Source of the DNA: Zeugodacus cucurbitae
Taxonomy: Eukaryota; Arthropoda; Insecta; Diptera; Tephritidae
NCBI RefSeq assembly: GCF_028554725.1
Contig: NC_071668.1
Span: 73,587,719 to 73,651,718 of the forward strand
Length of the DNA: 64,000 nt
Direction: 5' to 3'
A program made the position numbers and the translations under genes. The notes under the pieces were generated by a model. That model was not told where the DNA came from. It saw nothing but the letters and a program-made list of their open reading frames with translations, and ran no database searches. Shown here piece by piece: positions 1 through 11,487 of the stretch (positions are counted from its first letter, which is position 1; each line of letters begins with the position of its first letter).

Positions 1-2670
1 ACTTCTGACTAAAAATGTGCTTAGAACTTGAGAATATTATTTTAGTTTTTTTTTTAACTATATTCTTACGATAACTAGTTTCATGAATATTATTAATTGG
101 GCCTAATCATTGAATCCGTTCGATCGAAAAATGTTTCGATACGATACGAAAAATTTTATATCGAAATCATTGAAACCGTATCGAAAATAAAAAAAATTAC
201 GATCGAACTGAAGACACTAACCGTCTTGATAAAGTACTTTCCGCGGCTAATAGATGTCGCGAAATCGAAAATTTTGGTCGAAATCAATTCGTTGCTGAGT
301 GGGTGGCGGAAATTTAAAAGAAATAAACTATTTAGACGTTTTTATGTAAGCAATTACTGCCGACGGACTAAATTACATTTTAAATGTGTACTTTAGATAG
401 AAGAGACAAAAACACACTAATAAAATTAAATTTAAGGTGTTTAAAGCGTTATAAAGTTGACCCCGAAATAGCGAAAGAATTTTCTCAAAGAGCCTCAGGC
501 GAATTAAATATTTAATTCTTGGAAGAAATTTCACAATAGTTAAACAGTGTAGGCTCTCCAATCCTGGATGAAAAAAAAAATGTGTAAAGGCATCTCGAGC
601 ATTATTATAAAGTATTTTATTTATAGTTTTAAACTTTTGGAACCAAAAAATTACTAAAACTTATAACGCATATCTAAAACAAGGGGTGGGTCCTTCATCT
701 ATGTAACTCCAAGTATACTCGATGAGAACGCCAGTTTAAAGTACTTTTTAAAACGAAGCAAAAAGCATAGACAATTTAGTTAATCAAATTTGTTGCTTAT
801 GTCGATTAAGGTCGACAGTTACGTTCTCACTTTGTGGTAAGGCAGTTTATCGACGGAATAAATTAATTGCATGGGAATTTTCGATCGAAAATCTTTATCG
901 TATCGAAATCGAATGCGCTGCGGGGTTTCTATAAATTTGTTATATCAAATCCTCATAATTTGTACTGTGCTATAAATATTATGAGTTTTTCTATAATCTG
1001 AAAATATTTCGGCATCACGAGAATTTTTTTCGAATTTTCGGGATTTTCAAATTGATTATAAAAATGAACATTTCCGGTTTATTTTAGTTTATTACTTAAA
1101 TATAATATAATTGAAAATATTATGGACAATTTTCGGGAATCCGAATTTTAGAATGTTTTGAAAATGGAAATTTCCCTATAATTAAGTTTTATAACACACA
1201 TTTAATATGAATATTGCTATGAAGTGTATCAGTTACCCTAAGATGTCCATAGTAACCAATAGCAATGTATGCAAGCACTCAATTCTCTGGAAAATATATA
1301 TTTAAAATGCGTCTGGAATTATATTTTATGCTTTATATGCTCAAATTATTGATTTAGAGCAGAACACGTCTGAACCATACAGGCATACATGCATACACTC
1401 ATACATATACAAAGAAAAATCTTTATTCTAAGCAAAATGAAAGAAGCAGACTTATATTTACTTCTAAAAACGAAAAATCAGAATTGTACAAAACGTGTGA
1501 GCAAAAGCGAAGTGGAATATTAAAAATATAGAAAGCAGCACAACACCTTTGAAAAATAGATGGCTCAATGCAAACACAACTATTTGCATTGAAATGCTCG
1601 CAGCGGCACGTAAATGAGGAACATAAGGTATACACAGGTGTGTGTCTGTACAGCAGACGTGCATTGAATTGCATTGAATGTGCAAGTAAGAAAGAATTGC
1701 CGTTAGATGCTGCTCTGCTATATACAGCAGTAAATCCTTTCATTACTTTTATACAGCACATGTCCGCCTACAACACCTTCCGCACCTAGATACACACACA
1801 CACTTACATGCAACTTTTACAGGTATATGTGTATGGATGTGTTTGTAAGCATGTGGCCTGCCTCAAGTGCCTTAACAAGTAGGTTGCAAATGAAGTTGCA
1901 AACGCCAAGTCACCGCCAACGTGCTAAGTACAAGCCAAGCACTTCATCAGCAGCGCAAGTAACTGGAGTAGATTGAGAGTGTGAATAAATGGGTGTAAAA
2001 AGAAGTAAAAGTATGCTTCAATATATCTATGTGTATGTATGTATGTGTATAGAAGGGCGTAATAGTTTAAGTATTGCGGTAAAGCGAAAAATGTTGTATT
2101 GCTCTGCCCAGTTGTTGTACGAGTATAGTGCAAAGCGAAAGTGTGGAATTCATCAAAAAGGAAGTGTAGAAAATGCAAGTAAATGAAGTTACATTGGTTT
2201 AATTTGGAGTGCGACGAGTGCCAGCAGACAGTCAGATACATACATAGTATACTCCAATTAAAAATGTGTAATTTACTTTGCCGCATTGACGGCGCTCAGC
2301 CTTTGGTAGGCGTTAATTTGCTTGAACTTTTGACCGCGCTGGGTTGCTTTCGTATTTACATACATATGAATTTAAATATGTACTTAAATATATTCAAGTG
2401 AGAGCGCTTACGATATAAAATGAGTTTGAGAAAGGAGTTTAAGCGTTTGCAAAATTGTTTACTCTAAATTTCATCATAGAAGTTTGGCTGTTGAAATACA
2501 AAATTTGGTTAAAAATGAGTGTGCTAAATTTGTAGCTATCTCTGACATACATACGTCTTTCTGAGAGTGCTAAAGAATGAGTTTGAAGTATTTACAATAC
2601 TTTTGTAGCTCCTAAGCTATATTCTTGGTTCGCTCTTAGTAGATTTAAATGCGGTATTTTATCGCACAGC
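1..2670. other. Unassigned upstream non-coding sequence
   Basis: No exon or recognisable gene is seen here. The stretch is AT-rich. Around 115-190 and 875-920 it has clusters of TCGAT/ATCGA words, including a palindrome TTTTCGATCGAAAA near 880, which may mark the ends of an old repeat, though I cannot align them as terminal inverted repeats. The short open frames at 97-396 and 1423-2401 have no splice support and no recognisable domains. If the membrane-protein gene further right continues 5', this is probably its upstream intron. Confidence 0.5.
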
Positions 2671-2673
2671 TTA

Positions 2674-3497
2674 TAGTGTACAGCTCCTGGCGTATGCCGA
2701 TGATATTGATTTCATCGGAAGCAACAACCGCGCCTTTTGTTCTGCGTTTTCCAGACTAGATAACGAAGCGAAGCGTATGGGTCTGGTGGTGAATGAGGAC
2801 AAGACAAGACAAGAAATATCTCCTGTCGTCAAACAAACCGTCAGCGCACTCGCGTCTTGGCTCCCACGTCACTGTTGACAGTCATAACTTTGAAGTTGTA
2901 GATAATTTCGTTTATCTGGGAACCAGCATTAACAACACCAACAATGTCAGCCATGAAATCCAACGCAGAATCACTCTTGCCAACAGGTGCTACTTTGGAC
3001 TGAGTAGGCAATTGAAAAGTAAAGTCCTCTCTCGACGAACCAAAATCAAACTCTATAAGTCGCTCATTATTCCCGTCCTGATGTATGGCGCTGAAGCGTG
3101 GACGATGACAACATCCGATGAGACGACTCTTGGGGTTTTCGAGAGAAAGGTTTTGCGCAAGATTTATGGTCCTCTAAACATTGGCAACGGCGAATACCGC
3201 AGACGATGGAACGATGAGCTGTACGATTTATACGACGACATTGACATAGTTCAGCGAATAAAAAGACAGCGGCTACGCTGCCTAGGTCATGTTGTACGGA
3301 TGGAAGAAAACACTCCAGCTCTGAAAGTATTCGATGCAGTACCCGCTGGAGGAAGCCGCGGAAGAGGACGACCTCCACTCCGGTGGAAAGACCAAGTGCA
3401 AAGTGACCTGGCTTCACTTGGTGTTTCCAGTTGGCGCCAAAAAGCAAAAAGGAGGAATAAGTGGCGCGCTCTGGTGGATTCGGCTATAATGGCTTAA
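2674..3497 (+). pseudogene. RTE reverse transcriptase, C-terminal fragment with frameshift
   Basis: The fragment codes for the RT palm from the YADD box onward plus the C-terminal region (YLGTSI, YGAEAWT, LGHVVRM, GRGRPPLRW). The frame is broken at about 2799-2816, where copy 2 reads gacaagacgaaatatc but this copy has seven extra bases, an expansion of an acaag word. Downstream of that break the frame is open to a TAA at 3495. RT motifs 1-4 and the endonuclease are absent, so it cannot be active. The ATG at 2793 is a chance start in the shifted frame. Confidence 0.85.
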
Positions 3498-3514
3498 AGC
3501 GGTTCCTACGCCAA

Positions 3515-3517
<3 letters not shown>

Positions 3518-3560
<43 letters not shown>
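3518..3560. repeat. (AT)n microsatellite, 3' tail of RTE copy 1
   Basis: About 40 bases of alternating AT with a few interruptions lie directly after the retrotransposon 3' UTR (ccaaataaat). It probably grew from the simple-repeat tail of the element. Confidence 0.85.
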
Positions 3561-3562
<2 letters not shown>

Positions 3563-3639
3563 TTTATCGCGAAATATTTCACAGAATTTCCTTTTAACGA
3601 GGGTTATGAATAATTTCGGGTTTTCATACAGTATACGAA

Positions 3640-4330
3640 TTATATTTGATGAACTCAAATCGTTATATATAGTATATGGAAGCTATGGTAATTCCTGTAT
3701 CGAATTCGATTATCTTTAACACCATGCCACATTACTTAATTTTGTTAAGATATCTCGCATAATAACATATATATACATTTTGAAGTCCACCGGAAGTTTG
3801 AAAATCCGTATATGAGGTATATGGGAGCTAGGGGAAGTAATGACCCGATTTCCTCCATTTTTAGCACGAAGGCATATTATTGGGAAAAAAATTACCCCTG
3901 AATTTCTATAAACATTCTGAGACATTTCGATTTCGTTAACAAATATAGTGTTCGATATATGGGGTCCTGAAATGTTATAGTCCGATTCCAATACATTATT
4001 TATCCATATTCAATATATAACATTAGCATGTCAAGCTAATATTAAGAACAAAATTTGATGCAATTGCTCGAAAACTTTCTGAGAAATGTATGGGTTTTGA
4101 ATCAAAAGTGGGCGACGCCACGCCCATTTGTAATTTTTTATACCAGCCTGAAATAAAATTTTCTAATAATAATTTCTATAAAATTTAGTATTTAAGTCGT
4201 TTTTACTTACTGAATTAAAGCACGTTTAGTAGTTTTTAACTTAAGCTTTTTATAAGGGGGGAGTTGATATATGGGGTCTGATTTCACCCAATTTCATGAT
4301 GCATGATGGAATACTAAAGGGGAATGTTTT
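3640..4330 (-). mobile_element. Decayed DINE-1-like (Helitron-derived) element, family A
   Basis: The segment shares interrupted blocks with the element at 11488-13018. These include tgaggtatatgggagctag, the block around tcgatatatggggtc, and the block gtgggcgacgccacgccc at about 4110. No clean ends remain. It reads in the same direction as the copies at 11488 and 56333. The call rests on similarity by eye, and the borders are approximate. Confidence 0.5.
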
Positions 4331-7030
4331 AGTTGTATCGAATATCTCTATATACATATTTATTAATGCGACGGTTCTCGCCAGACTATTCCACCAACCG
4401 CCTTTCATAAAACCATTAAAGCATTAATATTTACAATTTACTTTTGTTGTTTCTTATTTATGTGCATAATAAATAATTTTAATTTATAAATATACAAGTA
4501 TCCCATTTATCCTTTTCGTACACGGCATACAAACAGCCTGTGGACTCAGTTTATACATATTTCCTTTCATGTAAATTATGTTGAATGCGCTGTTATCTCG
4601 GCTGTAAACCGAGTAGGCTGCTGTTGACCACCATTCAAAAGCCTATACGCTTACTGAATATTAAAAGATAAAGCACTTTATATTTAAAAGATAATCAAGC
4701 AGGCTCTATAAGTTGAGCTATTTATATGAGTAAATGGGTTAATTATGAGATTTATTGGGAATCGCTGAAGGGTAAAGAAATATATTTATTTATTATGCCT
4801 TGGAAGAGCACTCAACTCAAGGAGTATGCTGTTTATAACCATAATACATATAATAAATTAATATATTAAGAATAGAGGAGGAAGAAGGGGGAAATTTTAA
4901 ATTGATCTGCAGTCTTATTTTATAGTCTTATATTTAAAAAAATATATATATTAGAAAAAGTGAAAAAAATTAGAACAATTATGAGGTTCTGTCATGAAAA
5001 AATATTAGGTATGTGTCTCTGATAAATAAGTGAAAACGTGCCTAATGGTAGGCCACATTTTGGTTGCATAACACAATGTCTACTCCAAAGAAGTCAAGTT
5101 ACGTGTAGTATACTTTTAGGATAATAGTGTAGTAAAAGATTAATAATTGAAATACAGAATGTAAGATAGAAAATTGCAAATAAGAAATATTTAGATTTTT
5201 TGGGCTACTTTCAAAAACAATTATTGATTTCGTAGTACAATTAATATTTTTAGAAAAAGTGTGTGCCGTGGATAATTACTTGAAACGACGCCTGAATGCC
5301 AGTTTTCTACTTCAGACCACAATCAGCTCTTAACTTAGTGCCTCAGTTTCAAAATTTTTAATTTCAAACTGAAACTCTTTGACATTTGCTGGCATCTTAC
5401 CAATATCTTGCGCATATTCTCCCTCACTATACAGCCATAACTCTCTCTCTCTCTCTCTTTCTTCACAATTCTTCACACTCTTACTCGAAATTCGTTGACA
5501 TTTCGAAATACACCCAATTAACCGAGTCATAATCAAAGCTTTGTTTATTTAGCAGAAAATTGCTGGTGAGACCACTTTCATGCTTGCGTTGGCCTGTCAC
5601 ATTTTACGCTTTGTTTACGCTCATTTGCCTTGCGAGAAGTAATCCTTACGCTCATTAGAATTTATAACTACTTTTATTAATAATATAAAATACAGCCGGC
5701 TCAAAGCCTTTTATCACAAGGTGTCATCAGGTAGTAAGGTATGTAAGTAATTAACAAACAACAACAGCAACCACGAAGACGGCAGAGTAAGCTAATGAAA
5801 GCAACTGTCAACAGGACATTGAAGGATATTTATAGAGGTGCGTCGTACATTCGAGTGCCAGAAATCAGCACTGCAACAGCTGTTTACCCAGCACTTAGCG
5901 AGATATATTGTCGTCTACACACTACTCACTGAGCTGGCACGCTTAGTCATTCCTTGAGTTGAGTTGAATTTATGCAAAATCAGCAAGTTGTCGCCTGAAA
6001 TCAGTTGAGCGAATGCTGTAATAACTAAGCAGATGCTGCAACAACTTTGCTCATTCATTTCGCTGACTTGTTTTTGCGTGGGTGTAGGTGGGGAGTGGAA
6101 AAACGCTCGTCTATAAATAACTACACTCCCCAAAGGTGTGTTGCACACAGCAGCACAGCGCTCAGAGCAGAGACCACAAGTCGTAAATAAGTAGTTAGTA
6201 GCAGAAATTAAGTGAAAGTAAATGAAGTCGGAAATGTACTTGACGCACTAGAAAGTAGAAATGGCAGCACAGCCGATTGGGGGAGGGAAAGCAGCAATAA
6301 AGTGAAGGAAATGCCTTTGCTGTAACTTCGACGAGCGTCCTTCACCGTTAGGGCTTCAAAGCGCTCGACAACTGTTGGGGGAGCTTATCGTTGCAGTCTG
6401 TTGACACACATTTATTGCTTAGATGGGAATATTTTTAATGTGTAGCCGGTATATTCATTAAAGGTGGAAAAAGCAGGCATAATAAAAGTATTCTTCGAGG
6501 GCTTCAAAGCCTACTAAGCAGAAAAATTAAAGTTTTTACAAGTGAATGTAGTATAAATGAGATATGCCTGGGATGTTTAACTAGTCGGTATTTATATGTG
6601 TGTATGAAGAGAATGTAAGTAGCTATTATGTGGCTGCTACTTGCTGGGCTATTACGAGCCTTTTAAATTAGTGCCTTTAAAATATTGTTCATTGAAAGAC
6701 GCGATGAAAAGACTGTGCAAGAATACTGTATAATTCTATAATCAAGTGTATTAGAGTGAATTGTGATTAAATTTACCGTGAAATGGTATAATGCCAAAAT
6801 TTAGATACTCCTAAAAAGAGATTGGTTAAGGTTAAGCACACAATGAAGTGACGGACGAATGGCTGAGAAAGAAAAGGTAAGGAGCCACGAATTTTTGATA
6901 TCATTATGAATTTTCCTCTCCCTTGGACAAAAAGGCGTCCTGGAGACCTAACGCTGAAAATAAAGTAAATAAGGTATCGGTTGCCTTATATTGTTGCAGA
7001 GGAACAATTGAGAAAAGAAGCCGCCTGCCC
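4331..7030. other. Non-coding stretch; CT microsatellite and possible core promoter
   Basis: No exon was found. A (CT)n run lies at about 5440-5462. A TATA-like ctataaata at 6111-6119 is followed by a less AT-rich, CA-rich stretch (cacacagcagcacagcgctc) that looks like a fly 5' leader. No convincing initiator sits at the expected distance and no coding exon follows. Open frames at 5330-5536 and 5915-6148 (minus) have no support. Confidence 0.4.
6111..6170 (+). promoter_or_regulatory. Weak candidate TATA promoter
   Basis: CTATAAATA at 6111-6119 is followed after about 30 bases by ttgcacacagcagcac and then gctcagagc. TATA is the only element seen. It could be an internal promoter for the gene whose exons begin at 11008, or chance in AT-rich DNA. 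Only the TATA word is observed; the rest is speculation. Confidence 0.15.
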
Positions 7031-7039
7031 TCTCTATCC

Positions 7040-7560
7040 ATAGCATCAGACTACTATTCTTTGGGATCGCTGGAAACTGCAGAGCTGATGAGCGCGCACG
7101 TAAAAGCTGGTACTTAATTGTATTCTATCGTTTTGGCACTGGAACTGGGGACTTTGGAAAATGCAGGCGGTGGTTTATGACCAGCACCAGCATGACCGCA
7201 AGTACTTTTTAGTACAGCGTAGGAGGTCCACTGAGCTACTTGCTCTTAGCGAGATTCAACTCGCCGCAAGGGTAGGACTCCTTACCGGACACTGTCGAAT
7301 GAGCTTACATGCAGTGAGGCTAAACATACTTCAGGATGCTAGTCATTGTGACATTGAAGAAGACCGTATTGATCTAGACACTTTCTTCTCCATTACCCAG
7401 CTTTTTCCAGATTATGTTAGATTGAGGTTGAAACATCTCAAAACTAAACAGCACTAGTTTCGACGAACCAGATGAATTGGTCCGTTTAGGTATTGACCGC
7501 TTTAACAAATTTGTAACAATTTCAAAGTCCAGTGTCGGCGCTTGGAGATCTGTGGTCAAT
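7040..7560 (+). pseudogene. RNase H-bearing non-LTR retrotransposon, C-terminal remnant 1
   Basis: Reading across frames gives GNCRADE (about 7070-7100), an RNase H core motif, then VGLLTGHCR (about 7275-7300), VRLRLKHL and a distal ELVRLGIDRFNKFV. This is the order at the C-terminus of I/R1-group non-LTR polyproteins: RNase H, then the LTGHC zinc-knuckle region, then a short tail. The Cys-His knuckle is degenerate and several frame changes are needed, so the copy is dead. Similar remnants lie at 20640-21110 and 60520-60860. Confidence 0.75.
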
Positions 7561-10250
7561 CATACGTGCACTTCTTTTTGAATGTGTTTTCAACAATAAA
7601 ACATTTTTTAAAAGATCAGTCATTATTATCGAAAGCAGCATATTGGTTTGTCCATATACTGCATAATATCGAGGTATACATTTAGGATAAAAGCAAAAAT
7701 TCTATGGAGCAGCTAACAAAGGGCTAACTAAGGGTCACTTATAAATACATTATCCCATAGCATTATCACGGAAATAATGGAGCATTAATTTTTTATTTAA
7801 AAAAAATATATCAAGAACGGATAATGAATTTCAATTTCCAGTTGAATTAAAATAGTAAAATTGTGAAAAAGATCTCTAGTTCCCTACAACAAAAAAAAAA
7901 TATTTATATATTTTATATTTGTATTACAAACATTTCATACAGAAAAAAATGCGAGCCCTCCAAGCGTACACAAGTATTATTATTAGCAATGTATTGTAGT
8001 ATGTTGCATGCAACTGACAGCTTTTCAAGTGCATTTACGCGAAAGTATGCGCGCACGCGCTTCTTCAACCCATCCAAACAGCCAACAACAACACCACTGT
8101 CGGTTGAGTCAACATTCGCAGCGATGAATGAAGAACACGCAGGGATGCATGAAAGCGCGAAACATGCGTTGGCGTATGTCATGTTGCACAGTGACAGTGG
8201 CAAAAACCTAGCGTTCAAAAAATTTCTGTGGCAAATGCATTGTAATGTACACACACAGAGCATAGCAATAAAATGCAGCAACATATGAGAAAGACAGCGA
8301 AAATGCAAAAGAAATACAAAATATATATTTGTATTTTTTGCGAAATTCCTTCAAGTGCGCGCTCTGAGTGGAGATATGCATGCGAGCATATAGAGTAGCT
8401 ATATGTGGCTGTAGCGCCACTTGCCGCTGTCATGCAGTTGGAAAATAAGCACTTTTAACTGCAATATCTTAGCAACAGCAACAATTGCGCTTCTACTACT
8501 TTTATTTATTCAAACTGAATTTCACTTCGCGCTTTTTCTATTTTTCTTATTTTTTATTTTTTGTTTATTGTTGCAGTTCATGCGAAAATTGCGCTGATGT
8601 GGCATTGTCATCTTTCAAATGCAGTTGTTGGCGTCAAAATTTGGGTTAAAATGTCACGCACACACATACAACTATACATAGACATATACAGAGATATGCA
8701 AATGAGTCTGTAGTGTCTGCCTAGCAATTTTTGGCGTCTGCTCATGACGGCTTTCACTTCCAGCCACGCAGCGGCACTGAAAATAACTAAACCAAAATCA
8801 GTTCAAGTCCAGTCGCAATAAATTTGCATATGCGCCTAATAGTATGCTACATATTTGTAGAGTTTTTTTTTTTGGTCCTTTTTTATATCTTTCTTCCGCT
8901 TGTCACATCACACATGCTCTTATTATTGTCCTGCCTACATTTTCATACAATATTTTTAAGAATAAAATTTTAAAAAGTTCCAAATTTATAATTTCATTCT
9001 TTCTTATTGATATTTTTACTGTCACTGTCGCTATTGGCGTTGCCATATATTTTTTAATTCAATACAATCTTTAGTATGTGTATTTGTTCGCGCCAACAAC
9101 GCATGTCTGTAATTCCTTTTACATCGCTGGCTGTCATTCTAATAAATAGACGCATTCCTTTCGAACCCCAGTGTAGCTTTAAGTGCAACAAAATATGCAT
9201 TAGGGGTGTGCTTATTGACGCAATTTTCTTTATAAAATGTAAGAAAGAAGAACTAATTCCTTCATTATAAAATAAGTAAAATAAAAAGCTTGTAATTCTT
9301 CAAACGTGTCTTCACATCTAATTTTAGTAAATCAAAATTATATCTTGACTATTCGAGAGGCCTTGTGTTCCACCTAGGAACTATGGCAAAATATATATAT
9401 GTATTCGATAATTTAGATAAATTCTTAATCCATGAAATCGATGGTAAATTGCCTGTATCAACTATTTTTTCCGAGATTTGGCCGCTAGCAAACTTTGCTT
9501 TCTCTCAAGACAAGAATGACACAATTTTAAAGAAACTCGTACTGCAAATTTGGTATCGAAGTAGGAAAATCGATCGGTGTATACCTTTCGATTGCGGCTA
9601 GACTGTAAATAAATTATGGCATTTTAATTTAAATAAATTGCCTTTTCAAGAAGGAAGCGAACTCTTCACTATATCTTGAGTCTGCTTTTAAACAAATAGT
9701 CGATTACTATAGTTATCGATAAACGATTAATCGTAATGTTATAATTTTTGGTTTCAGTCAATTTTCTGCTCTCAGAATCTGGTTAAATACAATTTACAAC
9801 TAATTTTATAGTTAAAATATTTTTGTTAACGTTTTTCTAATACTTTTGTCTATACCATATACAAGAACACCCCTAATCCGCTTCCATTATATGCGAAATA
9901 TGCGCTAGAACGCTTGTCGCGCAACACTGCACTTGCCACACTTGCACAAAAATGTCAAAATAAAGTCACTAACTTGTCAACATATGGTTACTTGGTGCCG
10001 CTTGGCGCCTTTGTCAGCAGCAAAAAAAGGGTGGAAAAAGTGACAAGCAACATGCAATCTTGTCAAATTGCTACACTTAACTATACAGACTTCAATGCAT
10101 TACAATGAAATTTCATTTTTAAAGGAGTTGAGAAGAAAAGATAAATAAATTAAGTTATATATTTGTAAGCCAGTGGAAAGTTTTTCAACTTATACAGGGG
10201 AATGAAAATTCGGATTTTCATATTTGTATACTTTCGAGAAGTCTGAATTT
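7561..10250. other. Non-coding stretch with no supported gene
   Basis: The sequence is AT-rich with CA-rich microsatellite words (8650-8690) and a single TATCGATA word, a DREF-type site, at about 9714. A 78-codon frame at 9365-9601 has a protein-like composition but no recognised domain, no splice partners and no clear start context. I did not annotate it as a gene. Confidence 0.4.
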
Positions 10251-10257
10251 CGAAATA

Positions 10258-10624
10258 CAGTGGAACTTCTTTAACTCGAATCACCATTATCCAACTTCGA
10301 GTTATAGAATTTTCATTAAAAAATATAATTTTTCAAATATCTGTAAAATATAGATGTATACCCAGTTTAATTTATTTACTTGGCAAACAGTAATTGTTGG
10401 TTGCAGTTTGATATTGTTTGGCTCTTAACGTTGTATCCCATGCCTTTGTTACATGATTTATGCAATCCATAAGTGTAATATTATATTTTTTGTTTACTCT
10501 TTTAAAATTCTGCATCGATAGTACAATTTTATATTTTGTAAATAGTTCGATTTATGGAAGGAAATTTGTATTGAATTTGCCTTTCAATGCCAATTCAAAA
10601 GTTCGAATTATGGGAGTTCCGCTG
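10258..10624. mobile_element. pogo/Tigger-like MITE, 367 bp
   Basis: The left end begins CAGTGGAACTTCTTTAACTC. The reverse complement of the right end begins CAGCGGAACTCCCATAATTC. About 18 of the first 23 bases match. The element is flanked by TA on both sides (10256-10257 and 10625-10626), the target duplication of Tc1/mariner/pogo elements. CAGTGGAAC termini are typical of pogo/Tigger families. It has no transposase and is non-autonomous. Confidence 0.75.
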
Positions 10625-10661
10625 TATGCTCTTTTATGTGTAGAAAAGTATTTGCTTTGGA

Positions 10662-10921
10662 GTTTCCACATTTCATTTTATATTGTCTGTCACCCCGTGA
10701 CGGCAGATAATCGGGTACTGAGAGATTGTCGACTACATTTTCTACTAAGTTTCGAACTGTAACGTCATCATCGATCAATCGTTATAAATTCTAGAATTTT
10801 ATCGATCAAGTTATACAATAACAAAATAATATATAATCGGCTAAATCAACTGGAGTCTATTCTACTGCCGGCCGATACTCGCAATAGGGGTGACAGACAA
10901 TATAAAATGAAATGTAGAAAC
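10662..10921. repeat. Long inverted repeat (35-bp arms), probable MITE
   Basis: The arms are 10662-10696 (GTTTCCACATTTCATTTTAT...) and 10887-10921, whose reverse complement differs at one position of 35. The 190-bp centre is not obviously symmetrical. It lies 37 bp after the pogo-like MITE and ends 86 bp before the 3' splice site at 11007. No target duplication is clear. A transcript would fold into a hairpin with a 35-bp stem. Confidence 0.8.
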
Positions 10922-11007
10922 TTCTTAGCAAAAGCTTTTTTAATCAGACTGTAATGATTTTTTTATGACTAGAAATACCGTTATTCGAAACTTCTTTCCT
11001 TTTCCAG

Positions 11008-11141
11008 CGCACTGGTTTCATAACGGTCGTTACTGGCATGTTTATATCGATACTATTCGGTTTTATTTTTGGCTTACTTTTGGGTACAACCGAAATGCCT
11101 TGGGGTTCGGGTGATTGGCCAACAGAGGAAATGAGTAGCAG
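11008..11141 (+). CDS. DUF389 membrane protein, first visible exon (partial CDS)
   Basis: The acceptor is ttcctttttccag type and the donor is AGCAG|gtgagt. The frame begins in phase 0 and leaves two bases (AG) that join to A of the next exon to give Arg45. Residues 3-27 (GFITVVTGMFISILFGFIFG and on) form one hydrophobic transmembrane helix. A short loop follows, rich in Trp/Gly/Glu (MPWGSGDWPTEEMSS), probably outside the bilayer. In DUF389 proteins this region corresponds to the helix after the SPLMGP-type motif, which should lie on a preceding exon not found in this window. There is no in-frame start that would make sense as a first exon. Confidence 0.85.
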
Positions 11142-11487
11142 GTGAGTAAAATCAAGTATACAATTTAAAAAAAAAAAAATTAGATGATGTTTATTATTGT
11201 TATTGTTTGTGTAAAATAATTAAAAATAATAGAAATTATTTATTAATTAACAAATAAAAAATTAATAATTAAAAAACTCAAAAATTAAATATTAATAAAA
11301 AAAAATTAAATTAAAAAAAAATATTAATTGAAAAAAAATGAAGAAAAAATAAAACAAATTAAAATAATAAAAAATTTTAAATTAAATAAAAATATTGATT
11401 TAAAACCATAAAGATGAAATAATGAAGAATTTTTTTACAATAACAATATACACATATATTATTTCAGTTAATTAAAACTTAATAAAA

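Larger units (their letters stand above)
2674..3560 (+). mobile_element. RTE-type non-LTR retrotransposon, 5'-truncated copy 1
   Basis: The homology starts inside the reverse transcriptase, just before the catalytic YADD box (LAYADDIDFIG at about 2685-2720), and runs to the 3' end. Copy 2 at 17475-18712 (minus strand) has the same protein. The copy ends in a run of AT dinucleotides, and short simple-repeat tails are typical of RTE elements. The 5' truncation at the RT core is the usual result of incomplete target-primed reverse transcription. Confidence 0.85.
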
